From positions 1 to 34,067 of the forward strand of contig CAMCBZ010000030.1 of assembly GCA_945873145.1 (NCBI GenBank): 34,067 bases of DNA, written 5' to 3'. The notes under the pieces are model-generated. The model made no database searches and was not told where the DNA came from. It saw only the letters and a list, made by a program, of their open reading frames with translations. Origin of the DNA: an uncultured Prevotella sp. GTDB lineage: Bacteria > Bacteroidota > Bacteroidia > Bacteroidales > Bacteroidaceae. This document shows, piece after piece, positions 14,845-22,386 of the stretch (the first letter of the stretch is position 1; each line of letters begins with the position of its first letter). Made by a program: the position numbers and the translations under genes.

Positions 14845-15218
14845 TATTTGTCTAAGGGGATGATGTTGGCATCTTCCATAAAGTCTGTGATAGGCTTCGA
14901 CTCGTACTGAATGCACATCATCACCATGTCTTTGTTTGAGGTGTTGCGCAATGCACGTACGCCTGCTGGAGATACACGGATGATGGTGCCTTCGCTTACG
15001 GCTGTCTTCTCGCCGTCCACTTCATACTCGCCTTTGCCCGAGATGATCACATAAAGCTCTTCGTGGGTCTTGTGCGAATGAAGGAAGGGGGCGTCTTCGC
15101 CAGCAGCAATACGCTGTAACGATGCTTCTGCACCGGTCATTCCGAGTTCCTTACCAAGGAATATCTTGCCTTCTACGTTCTGCCAACCATTTAGGTTCTT
15201 GATTGCATAATTCTTCAT
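14844..15218 (-). CDS. Small cupin-domain protein
   Basis: 124 aa, a single conserved beta-barrel. The metal-site motif reads PFLHSHKTHEELYVIISGKGEYEVDG split over the first cupin box (H, H, E pattern HSHKTHEE), with VSPAGVRALRN in the second box region where the usual histidine is not obvious. Such proteins are isomerases, dioxygenases or sugar/aromatic-binding proteins; no substrate can be named. The regulator remnant directly downstream overlaps its stop. The neighbouring MBL-fold gene is on the same strand. A good promoter lies upstream. Confidence 0.8.
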   Translation of the reverse strand: MKNYAIKNLNGWQNVEGKIFLGKELGMTGAEASLQRIAAGEDAPFLHSHKTHEELYVIISGKGEYEVDGEKTAVSEGTIIRVSPAGVRALRNTSNKDMVMMCIQYESKPITDFMEDANIIPLDK

Positions 15219-15263
15219 AATTTACTGTTGTCTTTATTGTTTTGTTTTTGCAAATTTGCTCTG

Positions 15264-15294
15264 CAAAGTTAATGACATTCAGCGGATTATACAA
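15264..15294 (-). promoter_or_regulatory. Promoter of the cupin gene
   Basis: On the minus strand TTG (15294-15292), 20 bases, then TAACTTTG (15271-15264). The -7 box ends 45 bases before the cupin start codon. Confidence 0.7.
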
Positions 15295-15433
15295 GAAGGC
15301 ACTTATTGTTGCCTCAGTTACCTAAAGGTTAGTATTGGCTATGTCAGATGCTTACGGATTTTGCTTTAATGTATTTTAACTATGTTCTGTTTTTATTTTT
15401 CAGACTCTTTGAAGCTATCTGTCCATCGTGGAA

Positions 15434-16195
15434 CTACAGTTCTATAATCTCTCCATCTTCGGGAGTATGAATGCTGTCTTTCCTGCCGCACTTCAAGACT
15501 TCTTCTCTAATGGCAGCACGGCTGACTTGATTGTGGTTGACACCTTCAAGATGGGTTGCCACGAAGGTTGCCCAAGGGGCATAGTCCATGGCCTTCATAA
15601 CATCAGGAATGTGCATGATGACATGTCCGCCTATATAGAATTTGTTTCCGCCTGCGTTCACAATAATAACCTGCGGATGCCAGCGGTCTATATTTCTGCG
15701 TACGCCGCTGTACCAGATGGTGTCACCTGCCAGATAGCAGACTGGTTCTGCCTCATGGCGCAGCACATAGCCGCAGGTGTGACCTGCTAATGGGAGCATC
15801 CACCAGTGGCCGTGATGGCTTTCTGTCTTTGTTAGGTGGATGTCGCCGAAACGTGAGTCTTCGCCAATGATTTCCACGTTGGTAAAGCCATGACTCATTA
15901 CAGTCTTCCTGTCTTGCTCGTCTTGCACAAAGATGTGAATCTTCTTGTTCAGTAGCTCGTAGGCGGTATTGTCTATGTGGTCAAGGTGCAGATGGGTAAG
16001 TAATACGCAGTCTATGTTGTTGACAATTTCTTCTGCCTTCATAGGTAGGTCGTGGAGCGGGTTGCGCAACTCCTGATGGTGAGAGAACGGAAAAGGAGCA
16101 AACGACCCTTTCTCGCCGAGCATTGGGTCAACAAGGAATCGCTTTCCCGCATACTCGATAATGATGGTGGCATTTCTAATCTGTTGAATTTTCAT
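15434..16195 (-). CDS. MBL-fold metallo-hydrolase
   Basis: 253 aa. The metal-binding motif LLTHLHLDHIDN (HxHxDH) is clear. Later ligands appear as SHHGHWW, CYLAGDTIW (conserved Asp) and ATHLEGVNH. The protein begins MKIQQIRNATIIIEYAGKRFLVDPML, as in UlaG-like and other single-domain Zn-dependent hydrolases of the beta-lactamase fold. It probably hydrolyses a small ester, lactone or phosphodiester in the cytoplasm; there is no signal peptide. It is divergent from a broken AraC-family gene, whose intact ancestor may have controlled it. Confidence 0.88.
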   Translation of the reverse strand: MKIQQIRNATIIIEYAGKRFLVDPMLGEKGSFAPFPFSHHQELRNPLHDLPMKAEEIVNNIDCVLLTHLHLDHIDNTAYELLNKKIHIFVQDEQDRKTVMSHGFTNVEIIGEDSRFGDIHLTKTESHHGHWWMLPLAGHTCGYVLRHEAEPVCYLAGDTIWYSGVRRNIDRWHPQVIIVNAGGNKFYIGGHVIMHIPDVMKAMDYAPWATFVATHLEGVNHNQVSRAAIREEVLKCGRKDSIHTPEDGEIIEL

Positions 16196-16226
16196 AATCT
16201 TAATGTTTTTATTTCGAACTATGGTG

Positions 16227-16234
16227 CAAAGTTA
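16227..16234 (-). promoter_or_regulatory. -7 box (TAACTTTG) of the MBL-fold gene
   Basis: TAACTTTG on the minus strand, 31 bases before the start codon. No clear TTTG at the expected spacing, so the gene may have needed an activator such as the adjacent AraC-type regulator. Confidence 0.5.
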
Positions 16235-16284
16235 GCCTTAGATGTTAAATTTATCTATACCATTTCATTCTCCGGTTGTGCCAT

Positions 16285-16315
16285 TTTGATAAATCATCTA
16301 AAAGATGCACCTTTG
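16285..16315 (+). promoter_or_regulatory. Promoter of the AraC-family remnant
   Basis: TTTG (16285-16288), 19 bases, then CACCTTTG (16308-16315), one change from TAnnTTTG. It points away from the MBL-fold promoter, giving a compact divergent regulator-target layout. Confidence 0.6.
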
Positions 16316-16337
16316 CATAAAAAAGCATATTAAGACT

Positions 16338-16683
16338 ATGGCAAAGCAAAGACAACGTCTGGTAGAAGTGCCGTTCAGCAAGACGGATTGCGGCGTAGAT
16401 TTCTACATCAACACAGCTTATGGAGGCGAGTGTCCTTGGGTGCTCATCGTGAAGCCTCACCAGCAGCAGGAGTGGCACATCGATGAGCCGGCTCTCGACT
16501 ACGAATTTCTGATATTCCGTGAGGATTTTATGCGAACTTCTATTCACCAGTAAGTCTATAAGTGAGATAGCCTATGCTTTCAGTTTCGCCGAACCATCCC
16601 ACCTGATGCGTTTTTTCAAGCAGCAGACGGGCAAGACATGCAGAGAATTCCAAGAGGACTATAAGAATGGTGTGTATGAATGA
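16338..16683 (+). pseudogene. AraC-family regulator, internally deleted and frameshifted
   Basis: The start MAKQRQRLVEVPFSKTDCG matches the N-terminus of Bacteroidetes AraC-type regulators, and PHQQQEWHIDEPALDYEFLI plus FREDFMRT are typical of their ligand-binding domain. The frame then ends at 16553. The last 39 codons (16564-16680, another frame) read EIAYAFSFAEPSHLMRFFKQ and TGKTCREFQEDYKNGVYE, the recognition part of the C-terminal HTH. Normal members are about 280-300 aa, so most of the middle is missing, and there is also a smaller loss near VLIVK-PHQQQ. It cannot encode a working regulator. Confidence 0.85.
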
Positions 16684-16708
16684 GAATGACTTATATTCAT
16701 AAAATAAT

Positions 16709-16755
16709 AAATCCCGGCAGGAGATAGCATTCAGCTATTCTCTTGCTGGGATTTT
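16709..16755. terminator. Bidirectional terminator between AraC remnant and barrel receptor
   Basis: AAATCCCGGCAGGAGATAGC pairs, with a few mismatches, with GCTATTCTCTTGCTGGGATTT. A TTTTT run follows on the plus strand and A-rich sequence precedes it, giving a T-rich end on the minus strand. The flanking genes converge here. Confidence 0.75.
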
Positions 16756-16795
16756 TAGCAATATAGCTTAGTCCCTACCTGTTGGCGGAATTAAT

Positions 16796-19264
16796 TTAAT
16801 GATGATGCTCTTCTCCGTAGCCACCGGTGTCGATGTGGTTGTGGCGATTATGCTCACGACTGTCGGATTTGCCGAAGGTATAGGTGATGGCCAGACGTAA
16901 TGTGCGACCTCCCGCCCATTTGCGGATAGACTGCGTATAGCCGTTCCCATAAAGGACATTGTTCGTCTCTTTTGAGTTGAAAATATCCTTGCAAAGAAGC
17001 GATATGCCCCAAGAACCGATATTTTTGCGTACCCCGGCTTCTACATCCCAATCGGGTTCCAGCGTGCCCTGCGCGGTGATACTGCGCGAGTTATACCGGC
17101 CTGTGGCTTGGAAAGTCATATCCCACGGCAGACGTACTGATGCCATACAGCGCACATCCCACACAAAACGGTTCTGTTTGTCACCATGTACGGCATAGAA
17201 GCTGTCGTGCAGCGGATAGTCTGCACTCCAAGCCTTGAGGTGACTATTGTAAAGGTTCAATGTGGTGGTGAGTGTCAGCCGTCTGAACAGCAGGTTGCGG
17301 GATATAATCTCCACCCCAGTGTTTACCATGTTGCCCACGTTGGCGTGACCGTAATACATCGTGTTTACATTGGGGTCTGAAGCCATAGGCGCGAGAAAGC
17401 TGACATGGCTTATCATATCGTTGTTGGTACGTAGATAGCCTGACACGGAAAGCATGTGTCCGGTCCAATTCTTGATGTACGACAATTCCACGGCATTGCT
17501 GTACTCGGGCAGTATAATCGGGTTTCCAAGATGTACTTCCGAAGGGTCAGAAATATTCTCAAAAGTATTGAGCTGGGGACCGAAAGGACGGCGTATGCGG
17601 CGAGAATAGTTCAGCTTCAGCTCATTGTTGCCAAGAAAAGACCAGCCTATTGAAGCCGATGGGAATAGCGCGAAATCATTTTTCTTGAAGAGTGCAACGT
17701 CCGCATCTGTCTGGCCGTAGCCCAATGAACGTGTCCGTATCTGCCACATTTCTCCACGAAGTCCGGCAGAGAAGGTCAGGTGTTCATAGCTACCGGAAAA
17801 GTTTACATACAGGGCGGAAATGTCCGTGTCGTATTTGAAACGATTATAGAGCTCGTCAAGAGGTAAAAGGCCGTTCTCGGCAGGACCTCCTGCATACGAT
17901 GCCGGACTGTTCTCGTGGTTGTAATTGCCTTTATATCCAGTTTCGAAGCGCAGCCACGGCAATGCCTGTAATGAATAATCAAGCGCAGCTTCCCAGTTGC
18001 TGATTTTTACATCCTGATGCTGGCTTTGCCAGATGGATTCCTCCGTGCCGTCGGCCCAAGTCTCATTTTCATGAAACCGGTTGTCGTTGGGACCCCTCCA
18101 TATATTATAGCTCACGTTCATGTCGATAAAATGGTCGGGATTGAACGTGTGCTTGTAACCAAGCATGACGTTTGCGCCACGGGTATCGCCACTTTCACGC
18201 ATATTATTGACATTGCCGATCCATTGCCCCGGCACATTGCTAAGGTGAGTGGTTGTCGTACGTCCCCATTTGTGTCCGAGCGTTCCGATTGCGCTCAGGT
18301 AAACATCATTCCTGTCATCAGGTCTGAAATTTGTACCCAGACGAAGGAATATGCTGTTTTCATGCTTCTTGCTATCGCCGTCAGAGTTGAGATATGTTCC
18401 ATTGTCATAACTGCGGCGCGATGCCGAGCCTCCGGGTACATGTTGGGTTTTAAGTCCGATTCCGGCGAATGATTCAAACTTGCCTTCGTTGTAATTGAAA
18501 TTAAGATTCACGTTTGCCGTCCCGCGTGTATCCACATTAGTCTCGGCGTTGCCAAAGTAACCGTGACGGTGATCTTCCTTCAACCGTATATTGATGATTC
18601 CGGCAGTTCCCTCCGTGCTATGCTTGGAAGACGGATTCGTCATGACCTCAATGCTCTCAATGGCTTCAGCAGGAAGCTGACGAAGTATCTGGGCACGGTT
18701 GTCATCGTTCATCCCCATCTTTTTGCCATTTATCCACACAAGGACATCGGCATTGCCACGCAATGATATTTCTCCCTCGCTGTTTACACCAACCGACGGG
18801 ACAGCGGCAAGAAGTTCATCGGCAGATGCACCGGTGGCGGCTATGTTTGAGCTTACATTGAAAATCCTGTGCTCCGCATTGACCGACAACTGGCTTTTCT
18901 GTCCGGTGACGACCACTTCCTGAAGCAACTTGGAATCCTCTGCAAGTTCTATTTTCCCAAGATTTATCTCCGAATCCCTTATTGTGATTTCACGTTCCTG
19001 TGTGACACTACCAATCATGCTGACACGGACAATATATTTTCCCGAAGGTGCATTGGGGATAATAAATTCTCCGTTCTCATCGGTTGTGGTGCCAATAGGC
19101 TGCGGCGCACCCTTTTCCGGGTTCACAAGAACGACCGTAGCGAAGTCAAGAGGTTCGGATGTCGTCTTATTAAAGACTGTACCTGTGATGTTGCCATCGG
19201 CATACGCACTTCCTGAAATCATCAGGAAGGCTGTCGCTAAGGAGGTCGATAATTTTTTTCTCAT
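16796..19264 (-). CDS. TonB-dependent-receptor-like outer-membrane beta-barrel protein
   Basis: 822 aa. The signal peptide spans about 1-22 (LATAFLMISGSAYADG). A carboxypeptidase-regulatory-like domain (about 25-105, NITGTVFNKTTSEPLDFATV) comes next, then LLQEVVVTGQKS and a plug-like domain (about 115-235: SADELLAAVPSVGVNSEGE, SLRGNADVLVWINGKKM). A beta-barrel of about 580 residues of the OMP_b-brl_3 type follows (NELKLNYSRRIRRP is typical). Such proteins sit in the outer membrane and import or bind large substrates. No SusD partner is beside it. The C-terminus is histidine-rich (HNRHNHIDTGG and a final HHH), unlike the usual aromatic barrel end, and might bind metal. The hairpin at 16709-16755 ends the transcript. 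Confidence 0.88.
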   Translation of the reverse strand: MRKKLSTSLATAFLMISGSAYADGNITGTVFNKTTSEPLDFATVVLVNPEKGAPQPIGTTTDENGEFIIPNAPSGKYIVRVSMIGSVTQEREITIRDSEINLGKIELAEDSKLLQEVVVTGQKSQLSVNAEHRIFNVSSNIAATGASADELLAAVPSVGVNSEGEISLRGNADVLVWINGKKMGMNDDNRAQILRQLPAEAIESIEVMTNPSSKHSTEGTAGIINIRLKEDHRHGYFGNAETNVDTRGTANVNLNFNYNEGKFESFAGIGLKTQHVPGGSASRRSYDNGTYLNSDGDSKKHENSIFLRLGTNFRPDDRNDVYLSAIGTLGHKWGRTTTTHLSNVPGQWIGNVNNMRESGDTRGANVMLGYKHTFNPDHFIDMNVSYNIWRGPNDNRFHENETWADGTEESIWQSQHQDVKISNWEAALDYSLQALPWLRFETGYKGNYNHENSPASYAGGPAENGLLPLDELYNRFKYDTDISALYVNFSGSYEHLTFSAGLRGEMWQIRTRSLGYGQTDADVALFKKNDFALFPSASIGWSFLGNNELKLNYSRRIRRPFGPQLNTFENISDPSEVHLGNPIILPEYSNAVELSYIKNWTGHMLSVSGYLRTNNDMISHVSFLAPMASDPNVNTMYYGHANVGNMVNTGVEIISRNLLFRRLTLTTTLNLYNSHLKAWSADYPLHDSFYAVHGDKQNRFVWDVRCMASVRLPWDMTFQATGRYNSRSITAQGTLEPDWDVEAGVRKNIGSWGISLLCKDIFNSKETNNVLYGNGYTQSIRKWAGGRTLRLAITYTFGKSDSREHNRHNHIDTGGYGEEHHH

Positions 19265-19298
19265 ATTCTTTTTCTTTTATGATTTTGTTTTCTGCGTG

Positions 19299-19327
19299 CA
19301 AAATTACGCAATCTCCAATGCAACCAA
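19299..19327 (-). promoter_or_regulatory. Promoter of the barrel receptor gene
   Basis: Minus strand TTG (19327-19325), 18 bases, then TAATTTTG (19306-19299). The -7 box is 34 bases before the start codon. Confidence 0.55.
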
Positions 19328-19415
19328 TTTACAAAGATGAAGCAGAGACTTCATCCTTAAAAAAAGAATACTTCTGCAAATATCGCCTTGACAACACCCA
19401 TGCAGGTTATCTTGA

Positions 19416-19808
19416 ACATTTCGGGCACAGAAGGATTACTTCATCCTTACCAGCAATGGCGACTTGCATCTGGAGAAATCGGGGTTTGACGAAAAACGCA
19501 TCTTCGAGATAGAAGGTGTCATGACCGACCTTTTTGCAGAGCCAGACCCCAAGAAGGAAGCACTCTTTCGTCGCTTTCTTGCAAAATATTCAGGCAAAAA
19601 ACTCGTTATCTTAGAGTTGGGTATCGGTTCGCGCAACCGACTCATCAAGCTACCCATCATGCAGCTGGCTTATCGTGAGCCGAATGCTAAATATATCACG
19701 CTCAACATGCCTCAGGAGCTTTATATTCCTGAGGAGATAGCAGAAAAGAGCGTGGGTATTGCTGGCGATATAGCCCAGTCGCTCAAAGAATTGAATACAA
19801 ATGGATAG
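19416..19808 (+). pseudogene. Sir2-like protein remnant
   Basis: The open frame follows a stop at 19413 and has no proper start. It reads KDYFILTSNGDLHLEKSGFD and EKRIFEIEG, the part of Sir2/SirTM-type NAD-dependent enzymes around the catalytic region. It then jumps to FLAKYSGKKLVILELGIG, NRLIKLPIMQLAYREPNAKY and VGIAGDIAQSLKEL, the C-terminal Rossmann part. The N-terminal NAD-binding GxGxS segment is missing. So is the cysteine zinc module that should follow FEIEG. The catalytic-type His is seen as Asp/Leu-His in NGDLH rather than the normal NVDxxF/xxH context. It is probably non-functional. Its stop overlaps the Fic start (ATGGATAG). Confidence 0.7.
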
Positions 19809-20619
19809 ACAAGGACATTACAGAACAATAGGAAGGGGCGAGAGAGCATACCGCTCTTTCGTCCCAACCCCTTTGCAGGACATTCATCTGGAAATGGATG
19901 AAGAGATGCAAAAACTGCTTGCTCAAGCACATGAAAGATTGAAGAATCGAAACATCTCTGATATTGATGCTTTGCAGAAGGAAGAAGTTGAGAATTCCGT
20001 GAATCTGGTATATGGCGAAAAGAAGCCTATAGCCTTAGCTTTCTTTGAAACAGATGATAAGGATGACAAGGAAGACAAGAAACGCAAATTAGACGAACAA
20101 AACCTTCTTCAAGCAACAAGATTTGCCGTAGAACGTATGCAGAAACTGCCTATTAGCAGCCGATTGCTAAAGGATGTACATTGGGTAATGATGCAAGGTG
20201 AGCATAATGAAAGAAAATACCCTGGCGAGATGCGCACCTCACCCATCTGGCTTGGAACAAAAGATGACACGCTGGCCACAGCTCCCTTCATTCCGCCTGT
20301 CTATGAGGATATGGAAAAGTCCATTGCCGACTTAGAGAACTATATACATTACGAGGAGCAGACTGACGCCATCATCATGGCGGCGCTCATTCATTATCAA
20401 TTTGAAATGATCCATCCATTCATCGATGGAAATGGAAGAATAGGCCGATTGCTTACCCTGCTCTTTTTGATGGACCAGGGTGTCATCCAGCAGCCTGTGC
20501 TCTCGCTTTCAAAAAACCTGATGAGCAGTTCTTTCAAATACTTCACCGGCATTGCTTCTGTTGAAGTATATGGAGCGTACGAAAAATGGGTGAAGTATTT
20601 TCTACAGCAATTGCATTAA
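19801..20619 (+). CDS. Fic-domain AMPylase-like protein, short form
   Basis: 272 aa. The catalytic Fic motif HPFIDGNGRIGR (residues 205-216) is complete, with His205, and a beta-hairpin flap region (SPIWLGTKDDTLATAPFIPP) precedes it. Fic enzymes usually transfer AMP to hydroxyl groups of target proteins. The N-terminal part resembles Fic_N (FVPTPLQDIHLEMDEEMQKLL). I cannot find the inhibitory (S/T)xxxE(G/N) helix: the corresponding area reads KEEVENSVNLVYGEKKP. The protein also ends soon after the core, without the C-terminal winged helix of the usual 370-aa proteins. It may thus be unregulated or a decayed copy. The ATG overlaps the stop of the Sir2-like remnant by 8 bases. Confidence 0.88.
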   Translation: MDRQGHYRTIGRGERAYRSFVPTPLQDIHLEMDEEMQKLLAQAHERLKNRNISDIDALQKEEVENSVNLVYGEKKPIALAFFETDDKDDKEDKKRKLDEQNLLQATRFAVERMQKLPISSRLLKDVHWVMMQGEHNERKYPGEMRTSPIWLGTKDDTLATAPFIPPVYEDMEKSIADLENYIHYEEQTDAIIMAALIHYQFEMIHPFIDGNGRIGRLLTLLFLMDQGVIQQPVLSLSKNLMSSSFKYFTGIASVEVYGAYEKWVKYFLQQLH

Positions 20620-20762
20620 ATGTTTTCACCCTATGCAGGGGGAATCTGTACTGCACGACTTTCGCATCACTTGAAATGTCGGATGAGTCACAATTAATTC
20701 TTTTATCAAAATGATAGAGAATAAATTGTATATGGTTTATAATGTGTATTTGTATTATGCAC

Positions 20763-20770
20763 TACCTTTG
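20763..20770 (+). promoter_or_regulatory. -7 box (TACCTTTG) of the radical SAM gene
   Basis: TACCTTTG fits the consensus and lies 25 bases before the ATG at 20796. The reading frame remains open upstream to a GTG at 20742, but that start would place the promoter inside the gene. Confidence 0.5.
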
Positions 20771-20795
20771 CACCATAATCAAAACAAATAGAAAT

Positions 20796-21698
20796 ATGAC
20801 AAAAACACTCATTAAAACAAAAGAGGTTAGTGGCATTATGACCAAATCTAACCTCCCTGTTGGTGGCTATTCGGTGAATCCATACGTGGGTTGCACACAT
20901 GCTTGCAAGTATTGTTACGCCTCATTCATGAAGCGTTTCACAGGACATAAAGAAGAATGGGGCACTTTCTTGGACGTGAAGCATTGGCCTGCAATCAAGA
21001 ATCCGAAGAAATATGCCGGACAACGGGTGGTTATCGGTTCTGTGACCGATGGGTATAATCCCGAAGAAGCAACGTTCCGCAGGACACGTAAACTGCTTGA
21101 AGAACTCAAAGACAGCGATGCAGAAATACTCATTTGTACTAAAAGCGACCTCGTGTTGCGCGATCTTGACCTGCTCCGGCAAATGAAGAAAGTCACCGTA
21201 TCGTGGTCTGTCAATACGCTTGATGAGACTTTTCGTGCCGACATGGACAAGGCGGTGAGCATAGAGCGGCGCATCGCAGCCATGCGAAAGTTCTACGAGG
21301 CGGGCATCAGAACCATTTGTTTTGTGTCGCCCATCTTCCCTGGCATTACCGATTTCAAGGCTATTTTTCATGAAGTGAAAGACATTTGCGACCTCTTTTG
21401 GCTTGAGAACCTCAATCTGCGGGGTGGTTTTAAGGCCAACATTATGGATTATATCAAATCGCACTATCCTCATTTGTTCCCACTTTATGAAGAAATATAT
21501 TTGCATAAAGACCGAACATATTGGAAGCAATTGGAGCAAGAGGCCGCGAAAATGGCGCAGGAGGCTCAATGCAAGTATGTGGATAATGAATTGCCTTACG
21601 AACGAAGTCCAAAAGGACATCCCTCAATAGTGAATTATCTTTATCACGAAGAAATCAGAGGGTCGGGAAATACGGGTAAAAGGAATGTTATACAATAA
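20796..21698 (+). CDS. Radical SAM protein, spore photoproduct lyase-like/Rv2578c-type family
   Basis: 300 aa from ATG 20796. The motif NPYVGCTHACKYCYA holds Cys33, Cys37 and Cys40 (CxxxCxxC), which bind the 4Fe-4S cluster that cleaves S-adenosylmethionine. IGSVTDGYNPEEA and LICTKSDLVLRDLDLL are typical of the SPL-like radical SAM group often annotated only as radical SAM. Its reaction is unknown; DNA repair-like and RNA/protein modification roles are both possible. The last 20 residues (GSGNTGKRNVIQ) are polar and probably a tail. It stands alone between Fic and an excisionase-like gene. Confidence 0.87.
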   Translation: MTKTLIKTKEVSGIMTKSNLPVGGYSVNPYVGCTHACKYCYASFMKRFTGHKEEWGTFLDVKHWPAIKNPKKYAGQRVVIGSVTDGYNPEEATFRRTRKLLEELKDSDAEILICTKSDLVLRDLDLLRQMKKVTVSWSVNTLDETFRADMDKAVSIERRIAAMRKFYEAGIRTICFVSPIFPGITDFKAIFHEVKDICDLFWLENLNLRGGFKANIMDYIKSHYPHLFPLYEEIYLHKDRTYWKQLEQEAAKMAQEAQCKYVDNELPYERSPKGHPSIVNYLYHEEIRGSGNTGKRNVIQ

Positions 21699-21788
21699 AA
21701 CAGATGCGTATCTCTACTATTGAAAGATTACTTGGAGAATAACTTTTATAAGGCTTTCGGTATACTTGAAGGAGTAAAAAAAACGTAT

Positions 21789-21824
21789 GAAAGTACCACA
21801 AATATTGCTAAGTGTGGTACTTTC
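21789..21824. terminator. Hairpin between radical SAM and excisionase-like genes
   Basis: GAAAGTACCACA (21789-21800) and TGTGGTACTTTC (21813-21824) are perfect complements around a 12-nt loop. On the minus strand it is followed by ATACGTTTTTTTT, a good terminator tail for the excisionase-like gene. On the plus strand the tail is CTTATTATTATTT, weaker. Confidence 0.7.
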
Positions 21825-21831
21825 CTTATTA

Positions 21832-22143
21832 TTATTTAATCTTGTTGTACTCCTCATCGCTCACAGCCTCCAGCCACTCGTCAAGTTCATCTTGATAAAG
21901 GCAGTAACGCTTGCCCGGCTTGGTGGCAGGAATGCTGCCGTTTCCAAGTTTCATGTAGAGAGTTGCCATCGGCATTTTCAGGTATGCCGATGCTTCCTCC
22001 ACACTCATAGGTATGTGCGTATTAGCCTTGTGTGGCTTGTTCTGTGATTGTAGACTGATGATCATCTGCTTCATGCCCACCACTTCATCCCGAAGCTGGG
22101 CAACGACCATTGGAAGGTCGTTGAAAGTTAATTCCTTTGTCAT
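21832..22143 (-). CDS. HTH/excisionase-family DNA-binding protein
   Basis: 103 aa from ATG 22143; an in-frame TTG two codons earlier is less likely. The second half reads IPMSVEEASAYLKMPMATLY and LGNGSIPATKPGKRYCLYQDELDEWL, the MerR-like helix-turn-helix of the excisionase (HTH_17) family. The N-terminus (VAQLRDEVVGMKQMIISLQS) looks like a coiled coil. These proteins control excision or expression in Bacteroidetes integrative elements, but many are isolated. No integrase is next to it here. A hairpin with a T-run follows. Confidence 0.85.
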   Translation of the reverse strand: MTKELTFNDLPMVVAQLRDEVVGMKQMIISLQSQNKPHKANTHIPMSVEEASAYLKMPMATLYMKLGNGSIPATKPGKRYCLYQDELDEWLEAVSDEEYNKIK

Positions 22144-22386
22144 ATACAAGTTGTTCTAAAAAACTGGGACAAAGGAACAGAATGATGCTTCCGTTACTGA
22201 GGTTCGTGACAGTCATTTGTCATTCACGAAGGAATAACTCTAACAATGGGGATTATTCGGGATTTTCCTCCGTCACATCATGGAAATCATATCTACTATA
22301 CCAAGTTCTTTATAGTTAGTTATAGATTGTTGAGCAACTAACAAGCATTTTATTATAGTGTCATGCTAAAGATTGCGATGAAACCG
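22144..22386. other. AT-rich intergenic gap, nothing recognised
   Basis: Between the divergently placed excisionase-like start and the end of the DUF2520 gene. I see no convincing gene, hairpin or promoter pair. It marks the right edge of the AT-rich accessory stretch. Confidence 0.5.

Noticed and set aside
21720..21838. Short plus-strand frame KDYLENNFYKAFGILEGVKK after the radical SAM gene
   Set aside because: It reads somewhat like protein but is only about 40 codons, has no clear start and runs through the terminator hairpin; kept as a possible remnant only.
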